This document shows, piece after piece, positions 52,501-64,000 of a stretch of 64,000 bases of DNA. Origin of the DNA: Ichthyophonus hoferi (taxonomy: Eukaryota; Opisthokonta; Ichthyosporea; Ichthyophonida; Ichthyophonidae); the NCBI GenBank assembly GCA_002751075.1, contig NAOQ01000015.1:31851-95850 (forward strand), read 5' to 3'. Within the stretch, counting starts at the first letter, position 1. Each line of letters begins with the position of its first letter. The translations under genes and the position numbers were made by a program. The notes under the pieces were generated by a model. It was not told where the DNA came from, searched no databases, and worked only from the letters and a program-made list of their open reading frames with translations.

Positions 52501-55500
52501 ATTCACCTATATACTTATATTTCCACATTCTTTTTTCTTTCTTTATCCTTCCATTCAATTTTTTTAAGGATATTTGGGAACACCTCGGGGGCACCACTAT
52601 TTTACAGCATGAAGATAATTGGGTTGTTAAAAATAGGCACATTTATTCATTTTATACTAATACCATCTAAATAGGTAGGGAACCAAGCAAGGACATCCTG
52701 ATTGGCTACAAAATACATGCAAATATCTGAATCGCGTAATATTTTATAAATACAATTTAATATAGATATATATATACTGCTAAAATATCTTGACCCAATA
52801 ATCCAATCATCATCATCCTTTCACTATATAATATTTTAATTCATACGCACCAACCGCCTTAACCAATTATTCTCCTGTACTCCTATTTAAAATTTCCTAT
52901 ATAATGTTCCACCATTTCTTTTAATCTTAAGACAATCACTTAACTCCCACCCTGTCCCATAGAGAAATATTCCACAAATGATGCATTAAACTGCCGGATA
53001 AGGAAGAATAATAATGCACCCACAAGCATTTGAAATGGGTGTACATATATATGTGTAGATGTATATGCATATGTATATAGTTATTACAGCAAAATATAGG
53101 AACGTAGTGTGACATTGAGTTAGTCAATTGTTATATATAGGCATGCACACACGCGCAGACATCCGTAGACATAAATATAAAATATACACTTTTATCTCGC
53201 GAACAATACCAAAATAATCGTAGTTCAGTGTGCACATGTATGATAAATAAGGGTGTGTTTTACTTAATAATTTAATATTGAAGAAAATAGAACACTAGAC
53301 AAAGCATTTGGGAAAGAGAAAGGTAAGAGAGAGTGATGATAAAGCTATATTTACAACACGCTCAGCCTTGTCGTTCATGTCTTTGATATGATCCACCAGG
53401 GCCTTCTTTATCCGCATCACTTTATACAGGCGCGTCTACTTGTACACGAGTGTGTTTGTATTAAGGTGCATGTAAAGGAAGAATGTAAAATTATTAGTAC
53501 GGTAGATAATTATATATATGTGTGTGTTTGTGTTTGTGTGTGGAGATAACAAATGTGACTAGAGGAGAGGAAAGCATAAAAGAACTAACATGATGTCTGG
53601 GCACAGGAAATTAGCAGAAGGAAGTAATATTAAACAATAGTACAGAGATGGCATGAAAATGACGGTAATAACGGGATAACTATAGTCAGGACTCACATAG
53701 GTGCTGATAAGCCCCATTTGACATGTTATGCACGTGTTAGAATCCGCACTATATTCAAATTAATGTTGCGTTAATATTTAGCACTATAGTGTTGAAAGTG
53801 CACATCAGGCACAGATAGTATTATTAAGCCACATGTCAGGGGTATCTGCACGTATACAGGACTCTCCCACTCTCTAGTTTCATCTAGAGATTGAAATGGT
53901 TTGTAGCGACAGAGTAGATAATTATAGAGGCGAAGTATAAAGGTGAGTTGAGTAAGAAAAAAAGCAAGACAGAGAGACAGCATAGAAGAGGATTTCACCA
54001 AGAATTGTATTTCATGGAAGTCCCAACTAGACTCCAGGTTAGCTAGACTAGGCCACTGTCCTGTGAGGTACAAATTTAACTTAGTCTTTGTAAGCCAATC
54101 CTGTAGGTTTAGTAAAGGCCACATTCAATTGGAACTTAAGGCGATAGGTTCGTGAATGAACAAAGTTGTTCTTACTTAAAAATAGTTTAATCCTATCACT
54201 TTTAAAATACCCATATCATTATTAACACGATTAATACTTGTTATCTCATGTGCTAACTTGATCCATACACCTCATGTGGGAGGTATATACTTATAACAAT
54301 ACACCATAGGAGGATACGGGAAGAGTGCTTGAAATCAAATACCAAGCCCTATTATGACGATAAACAGCCTAAACAACCGCACAAACCCACCAATTATCAT
54401 CTCAGTCGGCTGGTCATCCGGGTCGGTAATACCACTAAGGGTTACATCTATAACAAGGGTAAACTATAGCTGTTAGCCTTGCTATGGCCCGTTTATATTT
54501 ATAGTTTATGGGTGAAGCGTATTGTTTCTTAGCCCCTGAACCCCATACTCCTAGATACATTGTATATTTATTATTTATTATTTATTATTTACTATTGATT
54601 GTTTCTTATTTACTATTTCTTATTGTATTATTTTTCTGCAAAACACCTTATGCAATGCAAAATACAGCCCATTGTGAAATAAATAAGAAAAATGTACAAT
54701 GAAAAAGAGGGCATTGACTCAAAACACTCCATGAAGTTGTATTTTCATATGCATATGCAAATAAATATAAAATAAACAGAACGAGAAAGGGAAGGCAAAC
54801 AAAGATGTAAGGAGTATGCAAGAGAGAGTAATGTATGAGCGAAGGCCATCATAGTGGAAGTAGTAACATAAACAAATGAGTCAATGAGTAACAATGAGAG
54901 AAAAAGATAAGATAAAGGGTGGGATAGCAAAATAAAATAAAAGAATGGGTAGGGCCTGACCCTGTAGTAATGCTTGTTACTAAGGAAATGACTGGATTCG
55001 CCCCACTATATAACATACATGCCATACCTAGTAGGCTTTTGATGGCGTTTCGTACAGATACCGTGCCATTAGACCCCACTGACAGTGGAACAACATCTTG
55101 ATAAAGCTGGGGCTGCTATATATATATATATGGGTGTAGATTAGTATATGTATATACAGGTTGGTTGGCTGTTAATAAATGCACAAGCATATGTTTACCC
55201 CTGTTTATATATCTAACTGTGATCTGGGATGTAGGTGAAGTGAATGGGTTGATAGGTCTGAATGAAAATCTATCTACAAAGTCTGTGAGGGTGTGGCGTG
55301 GACAGAAGAAGACAAATATAGAAGGTGAGCAAAGGGAAGGAAAAGTATGAGGAGAAAAGAAGAAAGAGAGATTGTGAGGGAGACAGTGAGAGGGAAAGTA
55401 GAAAGATATCCAGCATAGATTAGCCCCAACAATAAGCAGACTACATTACGTATAGTTGTCAAGATATCAACCAGGAACCTACCTTGATATTATCTGTATA

Positions 55501-58500
55501 CTACTCGCCCTATCAAGATTAAATATACTCACCATTGTGGGATATATATCTATAATAATCATCATAAGAATAACTCGAGTATAAATACAAGTATCTGCTG
55601 TATAGACTGCCTTTCACGCCCCATTCCTTGTACATGCAGTAAACCAAATGACTGCCATCTCAAATATGCAATAGCTCCTATTCACATTACCCCCTTTTGC
55701 TTTATACCACCTGCATCTAGGTCAGCCAATACACACTATTTAAATATATTCCACCACAAATTAAAATACTAAACCCAGGCAATGATTGGAGTCAAGGGAA
55801 GTAAAAACATACCACAGGGTACACTGGTGGAAGATTAAAATTAGGCCGCACAGATAGAGGCGTAGATGGAGGGATTAATCGTTTCTTGAAGTCTATAGGC
55901 ATGGTAGGTGGGGGCTCTACCGACTGTATAGGAAGATGTTTTTATATATAAATCCTGATTGGTTTAATTTGCTTTTAAATATATATAGTACATAACTAAA
56001 AATATATCATGCCATTTTAAATGGTCGCCTTTCCTGTATAGCAAAATAAAAAATAAAAAAACCATTCCCTGAGAGGTACTTTGAAATATGGGCCTATCAC
56101 CTTCCTCACACCATAAAGAGCAAGTTTTCATTTTAAACTATCCAATCATTTCAAGTTAATCTCTACGCTTTGGTATGCTAGTATGTAATTGTGAATACAG
56201 AGAGAGCATTGACGGACCATACACCATGACACAGCATAATATGCCATGACACACTATGATTAACAATGATATATATTATAATATACTATGTTATACAATA
56301 GTATCTATATATCCTAATACATACCATGACGTCAATATCGGGTAAGGTGTGAATGCCTAGTTCGGGGCGATCAAACTGTACACGGTAGGTGGAGCAGACA
56401 GAGTCCACGGCCAATATGCAGCCAGGGTACATGATGCCGGTAATGTTACCCCCCTGCCCTTCTACACGGACCATATAGCGTGCTGCCACCCCTCCTGCTT
56501 ATTAGACACCCATCCCATCCTAGCCCCTACAGAGTATACCATACAGAGGGACTATACACTAATAGGTCAACCAAGTAATGCCTAATGTTCATCACTGCAT
56601 GCAAAGTTGACAGGGTGGCAAAGACTCTGACTGTTGTATAAAGGGAGTTAGAGTGCTAAGAAAATTAAGAAAGAGAATAGGGTATGAATATATTATATAC
56701 ATACTACATATAGTTAATAGTAGCACAAAAAAAGAAATGAGTTAAAGGGAAGGAGAGAGTTGCAGGGCAGAATAGTAATTAAATATAAAGTCTATGGTTG
56801 AAAGGTATACTAATAAAGGTGATAGTAGGGGATACTTGGGCAAGACCCATACACAGCAATAAGAAGTGCGCATTAGCACATGGAGAGGAGCTTACCTACC
56901 ACCCTATCCCCTACTACTAGGGACATAGGGATGTCCCCTTGGATCTGGATAGTGCTGATGACCTGTCCTTCTGGAGCAGTCTGTGGGTATGGAGGTGTAA
57001 TGAACATGGGGTAGAGGAGGACACAGGTTGGTTCATAGTAATGAGAGTGATACAGTGGTAGGCACAGCAATAGTACTGTCTAAATATAGACGTGTATCCG
57101 TGAAGGTTAATATCGATATATATCTATATATGTTCAGAAGAGATACTTCCATATATGGAACAAGGGAAGGTGGAGGAAGTTTTTCAGTGAGAGTAAGAGT
57201 AAGATAAGCATCTCCTGTATATGGATCTATATATATATCCCACCCACTCCACGCTCTACTACCTTGTGCACTATGTCAATACCAGTCATAATACCATAAA
57301 GCAATACACACCTATATACCTTTATCGCCTACCCAACACCAACCACCTAGTCCTACCATACCTATCTCTTTCTAATACTAATAGACCATTTGTGCACAGA
57401 AGACATCACTGCTTTAACATATAATTAATATCCGCTATTAGTCGACCCAATGCATTACATAACTTCCTTTCTAATTATACACAAACACAAACACAAGCGC
57501 ACACATACATATACACCCATATATATACAATAAACGCTAGATCTTCGTATCACTGCCTTCTATTAATACCATGAACAAGATAGGCATTACAACCAACATA
57601 TTTCTAGGGATGACTAGCCAGCCAATGGTTGCTTGTATTAGAGTTCATTTATTAGAAAATTATTGTTTCTTTCTACAACACTAACACGGCTTAGTTATAG
57701 TCATTAATGTCTAATAAAGAACTAAATGTTTTTCTTTAATCATGATATGCCATATAAATTACAAACATCTCATTTAAGACTAATTTCAATTGGCAAGGTC
57801 TAAGGTTAAATCCACTAGTTGTGACCATTCATACAAGAACCTTCCTTCACGTTTCACCAATCACATCATACCTTGCCCTGTTGCAACATTCTGATTCGCT
57901 GTCGCTGAAGGCGCAAATTTTCAACATCGTCATTTAGAAATGCCTGGGATAGCCTCCTTGGTCGACCTAGCTTCCTACGTAAAAAGGCCCACTCATGTCG
58001 TCGTAATGCAGATATCTGGTGGAAATAAATGATTAGGAATGTAAAGAAATGATAGTAACGTAAGAGACACTATTAATAATGTGAATATGGGTATGGTTGG
58101 CTGGTAGGATTGTAGAGCCATATCTGTTAAAGACTCAAGAAAGGGTAAAAAGATAGACAAAATAAATACAACACACAATACACACACATATATATATATA
58201 TATCTCTAGATAGACACAATAGATACAACATACATAATACACACATATATATATATATATATCTAGATAGACACAATAGATACAACGTACATAATACACA
58301 CACATATATATATAGCTAGATAGACACAATACATACAACATACATAATACACACATATATATATATATCTAGATAGATAGACACAATAGATACAACATAC
58401 ATAATACACACATATATATATAGCTAGATAGACACAATACATACAACATACATAATACACATATATATATATATATAGATAGAAACAATAGATACAGCAT

Positions 58501-61500
58501 ACCCACATATATATATATACCCACACACATACACACATACATCCACATAAACTGATAGAAACACTGGAGTACATACAAGAAGAAATGCAAGTATGCATAA
58601 AACTATCTATTAAATGAAATCAATTATAAATTTTATAGATAATGATCAATGTAAGTTATCGAATGAGAATACATCATATTTAATTACCTGGGGAACGCCC
58701 AGATCGCAAAGACATCGGTAGAACTCGTTTTGACCCTGTACTAACAAATGAGATTAGTAGCATAAAACGGAATAAAACTCATCTGATCTTAATTGGAAAA
58801 ATAAAATTCGACGTAAACGTATTAGTATATCCCATCATATACTATCATACTATATGATAAATACTAAGTAATACTGTTATAATAGATTATACTAGATCCT
58901 ATTATAACCTATTATATCTTGCATCACATTATATCATACTGCGCTGTATTATATCATTGATGGCACTTGTATTACCCCGCAACAGGATAACTAATACAAA
59001 CATTAACATCATGCCAACCACAATCTCAGAGAGGTATGAAATAAAAAAGACATTTAAATAGATATATACAAGAGGCAAGGAAACCAAAAAGCAAGACGGA
59101 GAGAAAGAAAGAGGAAGTGAGAGAAAGAAAACAAAAAAGTAATGAAGAAACATACTTGTAGTAATGAATGATCAATGCTAGAGTAGAACCATTCAAACAT
59201 GCACCACCGTAGAGCACTGATACACTTGAGACAGGTCTGCCAAATAATATCATATCGTAAACACAATGTGGCGATGACGTCAATTAATTCCCACACATGC
59301 ATTACCTACTAACTACTTGTCTATATATTTATTGGATATATCAGAAATCAATCACAAACTCACATGAAACCTATCAAATGCTAACCTACCACATTCTCTA
59401 CAGACGTGCAGGTTTACAAGTTGAGAAACAATAACTCCAAGAAAAATAAGGCAATCATTGGACGTTGAAAGGGAGCAAGAGAGAGGGCATATGCATGACA
59501 CTAGATAGCACTGAGCAAACAAAGTACAGTTCATTTATACTACGTTAATACATATACATAATCCTAACTCTATTCGTTCTGTAAGGCGCAAACCATCCAA
59601 TGCTATTCAAGAAAAAAAATTTAAATTGATAGGAATAAATGCCAATAGGCCAGTTAAAACTCACTCTCAGTCTGGTTGCATGGTAGCGTACCACGTTGGC
59701 GTCTACCTCTGTCAATTCTGCTGCTATACCAGTGCTCTGTGACATAATGAGTTTACTATTGGCTGCATGTCATGTATACTACATTCCCTCCCTATCCTTT
59801 TATTAAGATATTTCGTTGACTAACAACTATTTCTAATATCATTCAATATCAATCTAAACTAAACTAACGTTTAACTTACTAGAAAGGCTACAAATAAGCA
59901 CCCATTGAACTGCCGTACAGTATGTGCAAGGTTGGGTGGTGGGTTATGCTACAATGTAGTACGATTTATCTGCTACTATGCATATACATACGACAGGCGA
60001 TATAGTTATATATATGCATAATAAATTTTGTCATATCTTAAGTTTCCAACTTGGCTGTTCATTCAAATAGTAAAACTTAAAACATAAAACATATCTCACT
60101 TGATCAGCTTTGCATTTACAGGTTTACTTTATCTATATTATGTTAAACAAGAACAATAGAGCTACCCACGTCAACTGGCCGGCCGGTTTCAGACGCAAAC
60201 TTAGATTGCAATAACCTATTATCTACAGCGGCAGAGGGCAAGGAATCATCTCTCTCCCCCTCTCCATCAACCAGCGTGGTATCATTATCATCCCCTTCTC
60301 TCTCCCCATCCTCTCCCTCTGAATCATGCATTCTTCTGTGTGACCTTGTCGTTTCTGCAGTGGATGGATTGCTTATAGTCATATGTGAATGGTCTGTCTC
60401 TGACCCTTCCATGCGCTCTACCATCTCATTTCTATCCTCTTCTGTGTTGCTATTCATACAAGATGACCCAATCATATTGCCTTTCTCATCTTTCCTTCGT
60501 TTCACCCTGTATGTTGCCATGGAATGCTCATTAACTGAAGCCACCTGATAGGGCAGAATTAATATCGAGTCACATAGTGTAGATAAAGCACTATATTGCC
60601 TACACTGTATATGTATTGAGATATAATCTAGTCAGGTTATACTATTATACCGCTAGAGTCCCATGGAGTCGTTCACAGAGGAAGAAACAGGAGAGTGACA
60701 TGGGGCCAATAAGATATGTTGGGCACACTATTATTAGATCTCACAATAATACAAAGATTGGCCATGCTCACTACGTTATATACACTCGGTGATCTTATTT
60801 AATAATTCATGTTGTGCACGGTAATTGGTGCCAATGACTACATGGAGTTCAGAATAATAGTAAAAGAATGCATTGGAGAAAGGTAAATAAATGTCAAATG
60901 TGAACAGGTTAGTGTAGCCATAGAACAGACTGCATGTAAAGGTAAGAGATGATTATATTAAAGAGAGTGAAGACTGGGTAGAATGGGAACCAGGGAGAGG
61001 AAAACAGGAAAAGGACATAACTAAGGACCTAGTTAAATGCATAGTGTTATAATGCCAAAATGAATACATGTTAGTAGAATGGGTGCTCTTGTATTACATG
61101 CAGTCATATATACAAATACACTTGTGTATCCCAAGACATGTCTATATATGTGTTTATGTGTGCATATACGCGGACTTTAAACTGTATATGGATGAAAATA
61201 AGCGTGGGTAAAGCATAATAATTTCTGATAATATAAACGGATACAACAAAAACAAAGTAATGGCCTACTCTTTTGTGTTGAACCTTCCGGTATGTATCTG
61301 TAAGTGAGGATGATTTTTCAGTGCATTGATACCTACAATCACCACTAGTTATTCTCTTTCCACCTCTAGCCCTATGTATTTAACTTCGCCAACATATGTT
61401 ATTGGTATTGGTATTAGTAGAATAATTCTAGGCATGCATATATATATTGTGGTATAACCATCAGTGAGTAAATTTTATTACTTTTTATGTTAGAATATAT

Positions 61501-63934
61501 TAGTAACTTTGTGTAAGATTGCATGGGAAGCAGTTTTTCTTTTTGAGAATCATATTAAAAACTTAAAGCAAATACACCTACAAGCAGAGTTGAAATAGAA
61601 ATACCCAATATGATTAGCCTGTTTTATGATGAAAGAATATATATATATATATATGACAGTTGATTACACTACTCCAATACTTGTCACATAATACAATCTT
61701 CAATTTAAACCACACACGATATATATGTATATATGTGTGTGTGTGTATTGGGAAGTGGGCCCTGGAGAAAGGAAAACGATTAATACGATATGATTGGTGA
61801 AATAAAGTAGATGTGAGTGGGTGGAAGTGTATTTTACATATGGTTATTATTATATCATGATATAGGAGAGTATGTGACCAATGACAGAAAATATACCATT
61901 CAAAGGAGCATCCTGAATGATATGATAAGTGATGACATTGGTTATTAAAAACTTTAAACTGAAATCTCTATGATCCAAAATGTCTTTATATGAACGGTAG
62001 AATTGCTCCACCTAAAGGCCCCTGGTATGAAGGGTATGTTTGTGTAGATAGATTATATATTTATGACGTTTCCGACATTGAATATGTGTGTACGTAGGTG
62101 GGGTATGATGCGGGGAGAGTATCTTAATTTAGTAACTGGTGTGGCAAGGATTCATGATAATCATACAAGATAATCACTGGCAAGATGGAGCAGGCTCCAC
62201 TCCATTTGTTAGTTTAGTGTAGTATATCATTAATTATATCTATATATATAGGTGTAAGGAATCTACTGTAAACATAATAAAATTGCATTTTCTTGATTGG
62301 TTTACTATAGTATAGTATAGTATAGTATAATAATGTGGTTGTAGCCATACATATATATATATGGTTGTATGCAATAACTTGCTACCAAATATAAAATATA
62401 CTATAATACCGAGGGAGAGCAGAGAATATATATCTATATAACTGTATTAAAGGATGACAGAGTAATAATCCTGCCTGAACTGGGGTCTTTGTCGTTATTA
62501 ACTCGGATATCTTGTCCCAGTTTTTCCCAAAGCTCATATAAGCTATATGGACATAACATACATTAATTATACAGTAGATAGACAATATCTCTATTTCCTT
62601 CTCTTGCATATATGTTCCAGTTGAATAGACTTTTGTATGATAGAGTTAAAAACCATTTTCAATGGGATTATTGGCGGTAGGACATTTACCGGCCATATGA
62701 TTGGCACACATTGGGTGTTGATATTATATATGGTAGTGTGTGTATGTATTAGCATATGTGTACATCAATTCGAGTATTTCTATGGAGCAGTCATTCAAGA
62801 TAATTGCAATTAAATCAAAGCTGACAGTAGAATAATATATGACAATGGCACAAAGGTGGGTGTAGATAGAGGTAGCAGTTATATATGGACAAAACAAACA
62901 ATATACTCTACGACAACGCAACAGAGGTTAGTAATGAAAAATGAAAAATAATTAAACATCTATCTACGGTAATAATAAATACTACAACTTAATACTATAT
63001 AGAGATACTTCTCACCTCTATGGCGATGTGACATATACATACATACTCCCATATTAACATATACACATACCAAAAGGTCTTGAAAAGTGTCAATTAAAAT
63101 TAAATAAGCGTTACATATACGTATATTATTGTACTAATATACTACAAGAAAATGTAATCGGCTAGAGATAGGTCACTCTGTTCCCTCCAAGCAAAAGCTT
63201 TACCTTCATAAAATTGCTCGACTTCATTGTCTGACCAGCATCCCAACCTTGTGTCAATACCGTCTGAGCAGTAAAATAGAAAGACACAGAGAGTATTGAG
63301 TAGAATGAATGGAACAGTGGTTAGAGAGGTATAAAGGTAAAGAAAGTAGGATAATATAATTAAAGTGAGAATAATAAGAGATGAAGGGAGAATAGTTTAA
63401 CTATTCATGTCTAGAAAATTGCAAAAAAGTTTTAAAAAACAGAGAATGAGCAGGCCACACATGAATAGGTATATACAATCTGACGGTCAAAAACACGCGT
63501 AAAAATACGGAATTCGTCCTTAACGAAAAATGGGATTGTGGATGAAAAGTAGTATTGAAGTGATTGGAAGTGGCTTAACAAAATGAGTGAACGTCTTAAA
63601 CACATCAAGGGGAAGAAGCACACTATACAAATAGTAAGAAAGAGAGAAAGAAGACATTAAAAGAAAATGCTTGTGTGTAAGTTCCTGAAAAAAGATATGT
63701 TTTTGTGTGTGAAGAAGAGATGTGGAAACTATATATGCTCAACTTAACGTGAGTATATTAAAATATAATATACATAAAAACCATGTCTGTGCGTGTTTGT
63801 ATTATATAGTATTATAAAGTAACGTATATTTAAAGTATACTAATGTTTGTGTGCGTTACTGATGTTCAATACACTTGCTTTCGAACGCAAATATATACAT
63901 ATATATATATGTATATCTAAAACTTACAAGACAT
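49541..63934 (-). CDS. LIN9: LIN9 homologue (MuvB/DREAM core subunit) with SANT and DIRP domains, 23 exons
   Basis: This is a nuclear scaffold of the MuvB complex that works with E2F/Rb-family or Myb partners on cell-cycle genes. Exons from the start: 63928-63934, 63204-63263, 62475-62542, 61897-62011, 60170-60534, 59665-59736, 59156-59236, 58688-58735, 57872-58015, 56896-56980, 56325-56494, 55813-55923, 55028-55106, 54391-54447, 53999-54060, 53355-53435, 52309-52440, 51662-51713, 51175-51268, 50836-50932, 50113-50195, 49712-49740, 49541-49626. The sum is 2178 bases, 725 residues plus stop. The order is SANT (about 9-55), acidic low-complexity (about 85-205), DIRP (230-320), Tudor-like (321-405) and a helical Myb-binding region (from about 490). 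Human LIN9 has 542 residues and no SANT. Least sure are the seven-base first coding exon, the exons at 55028, 54391 and 53999, and the 29-base exon. Confidence 0.9.
57872..59236 (-). other. LIN9: LIN9 DIRP domain (exons 7-9)
   Basis: This is the family-defining region. WCMFEWFYSSID is followed by an EFYRCLCDLG stretch and then EWAFLRRKLGRPRR and RQRIRMLQQGK. It aligns with human LIN9 (WCIYEWFYSNID, KPRRCSSAFF, RQKIRLLQQRK) without gaps of note. These residues identify the gene beyond doubt. Confidence 0.96.
58150..58530. repeat. Satellite of about seven ~53-base units in a LIN9 intron
   Basis: Units of the form CTAGATAGACACAATAGATA, then a CAACATACATAATACACAC segment, then a (TA)n tail, repeat about seven times with slight changes between neighbours. 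The array lies in the intron between the exons at 58688 and 58015. Frames through it are repeat artefacts. Confidence 0.9.
61897..63934 (-). other. LIN9: LIN9 N-terminal SANT/Myb-like block
   Basis: The first four exons encode a SANT domain: Trp12 in CWSDNEVEQFYEAY, then FGKNWDKISELI with Trp31, then a third helix ending VEQFY (46-50). The spacing of aromatic residues fits SANT, and the order SANT then DIRP matches the plant ALWAYS EARLY proteins. The donor after exon 3 is either GC (CAG|GCAGGA) or a GT six bases earlier. Both keep frame, and the GC choice gives the better alignment. The start ATG at 63934 has A at -3 but only 66 bases remain to the window edge, so an earlier start cannot be excluded. 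Confidence 0.75.
62302..62331. repeat. TATAG pentamer array
   Basis: About five copies of TATAG in a LIN9 intron, a simple-sequence tract. Confidence 0.7.
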
Positions 63935-64000
63935 CTTTGAATTTCCTCAGTGAATTAGAATGTTTTATAGGTAAACATTCCACCGTCAGATTATTGTAAC

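Noticed and set aside
53697-53758. Alternative LIN9 exon before the TRLYKV exon
   Set aside because: It has a fair donor and weak similarity, but its phase does not join the preceding exon; 53999-54060 joins in phase and fits better.
53771-54124. 117-codon minus-strand frame
   Set aside because: Only its 53999-54060 part fits LIN9; the rest runs through intron sequence.
58150-58530. Regular repeats resembling a CRISPR array
   Set aside because: The units are contiguous, without unique spacers, and the genome is eukaryotic; this is a satellite.
58135-58598. Several Cys/Tyr-rich minus-strand frames
   Set aside because: They are readings of the 53-base satellite in different frames, not genes.

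Overview
The window is nuclear DNA of an intron-rich eukaryote. Exons are GC-richer islands in AT-rich DNA, introns mostly follow GT-AG, and there are no operons. It holds four conserved protein genes, rebuilt here exon by exon from splice sites, phase continuity and remembered family sequences. From left to right they are a CAD/Ura2-type pyrimidine multienzyme gene (+, 9662-28031, 45 exons, 2205 aa), a PSMD5/S5b proteasome-chaperone gene (-, 28771-35588, 12 exons, 524 aa), a Pumilio gene (-, 38482-46129, 14 exons, 826 aa) and a LIN9 gene (-, 49541-63934, 23 exons, 725 aa). Each model closes in frame from ATG to stop, which supports the exon calls.

Organism: the set (CAD fusion, PSMD5, eight-repeat Pumilio, DIRP-domain LIN9) points to an opisthokont. 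The dihydroorotase part of CAD is degenerate in the same way as fungal Ura2, and introns are longer than is usual for fungi. LIN9 carries an N-terminal SANT domain, as the plant ALY proteins do and as animal LIN9 does not. My best guess is a unicellular or early-branching opisthokont, such as an ichthyosporean-like holozoan or a deep fungal lineage. This is inference, not proof.

Layout: 1-9.6 kb is gene-poor and full of decayed repeats, including a ~480-base inverted repeat and a dispersed family with two or three copies. It ends in a short tandem repeat just upstream of CAD. CAD and PSMD5 converge across 739 bases. PSMD5, Pumilio and LIN9 then follow head-to-tail on the minus strand. A 458-base run of Ns (36447-36904) lies between PSMD5 and Pumilio and is bracketed by two nearly identical ~145-base copies, which looks like an assembly artefact. 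The last 14 kb is LIN9, with large introns, one of which holds a ~53-base satellite.

How the genes work: CAD starts UMP synthesis (glutamine to carbamoyl phosphate to carbamoyl aspartate), but its dihydroorotase domain has lost every metal ligand I can align, so a separate dihydroorotase must exist elsewhere in the genome. PSMD5 helps assemble the proteasome base. Pumilio represses mRNAs carrying UGUANAUA, and its own likely 3' UTR holds five such sites. LIN9 is a core part of the MuvB/DREAM cell-cycle transcription complex. I see no functional link between the neighbours beyond general growth and cell-cycle roles.
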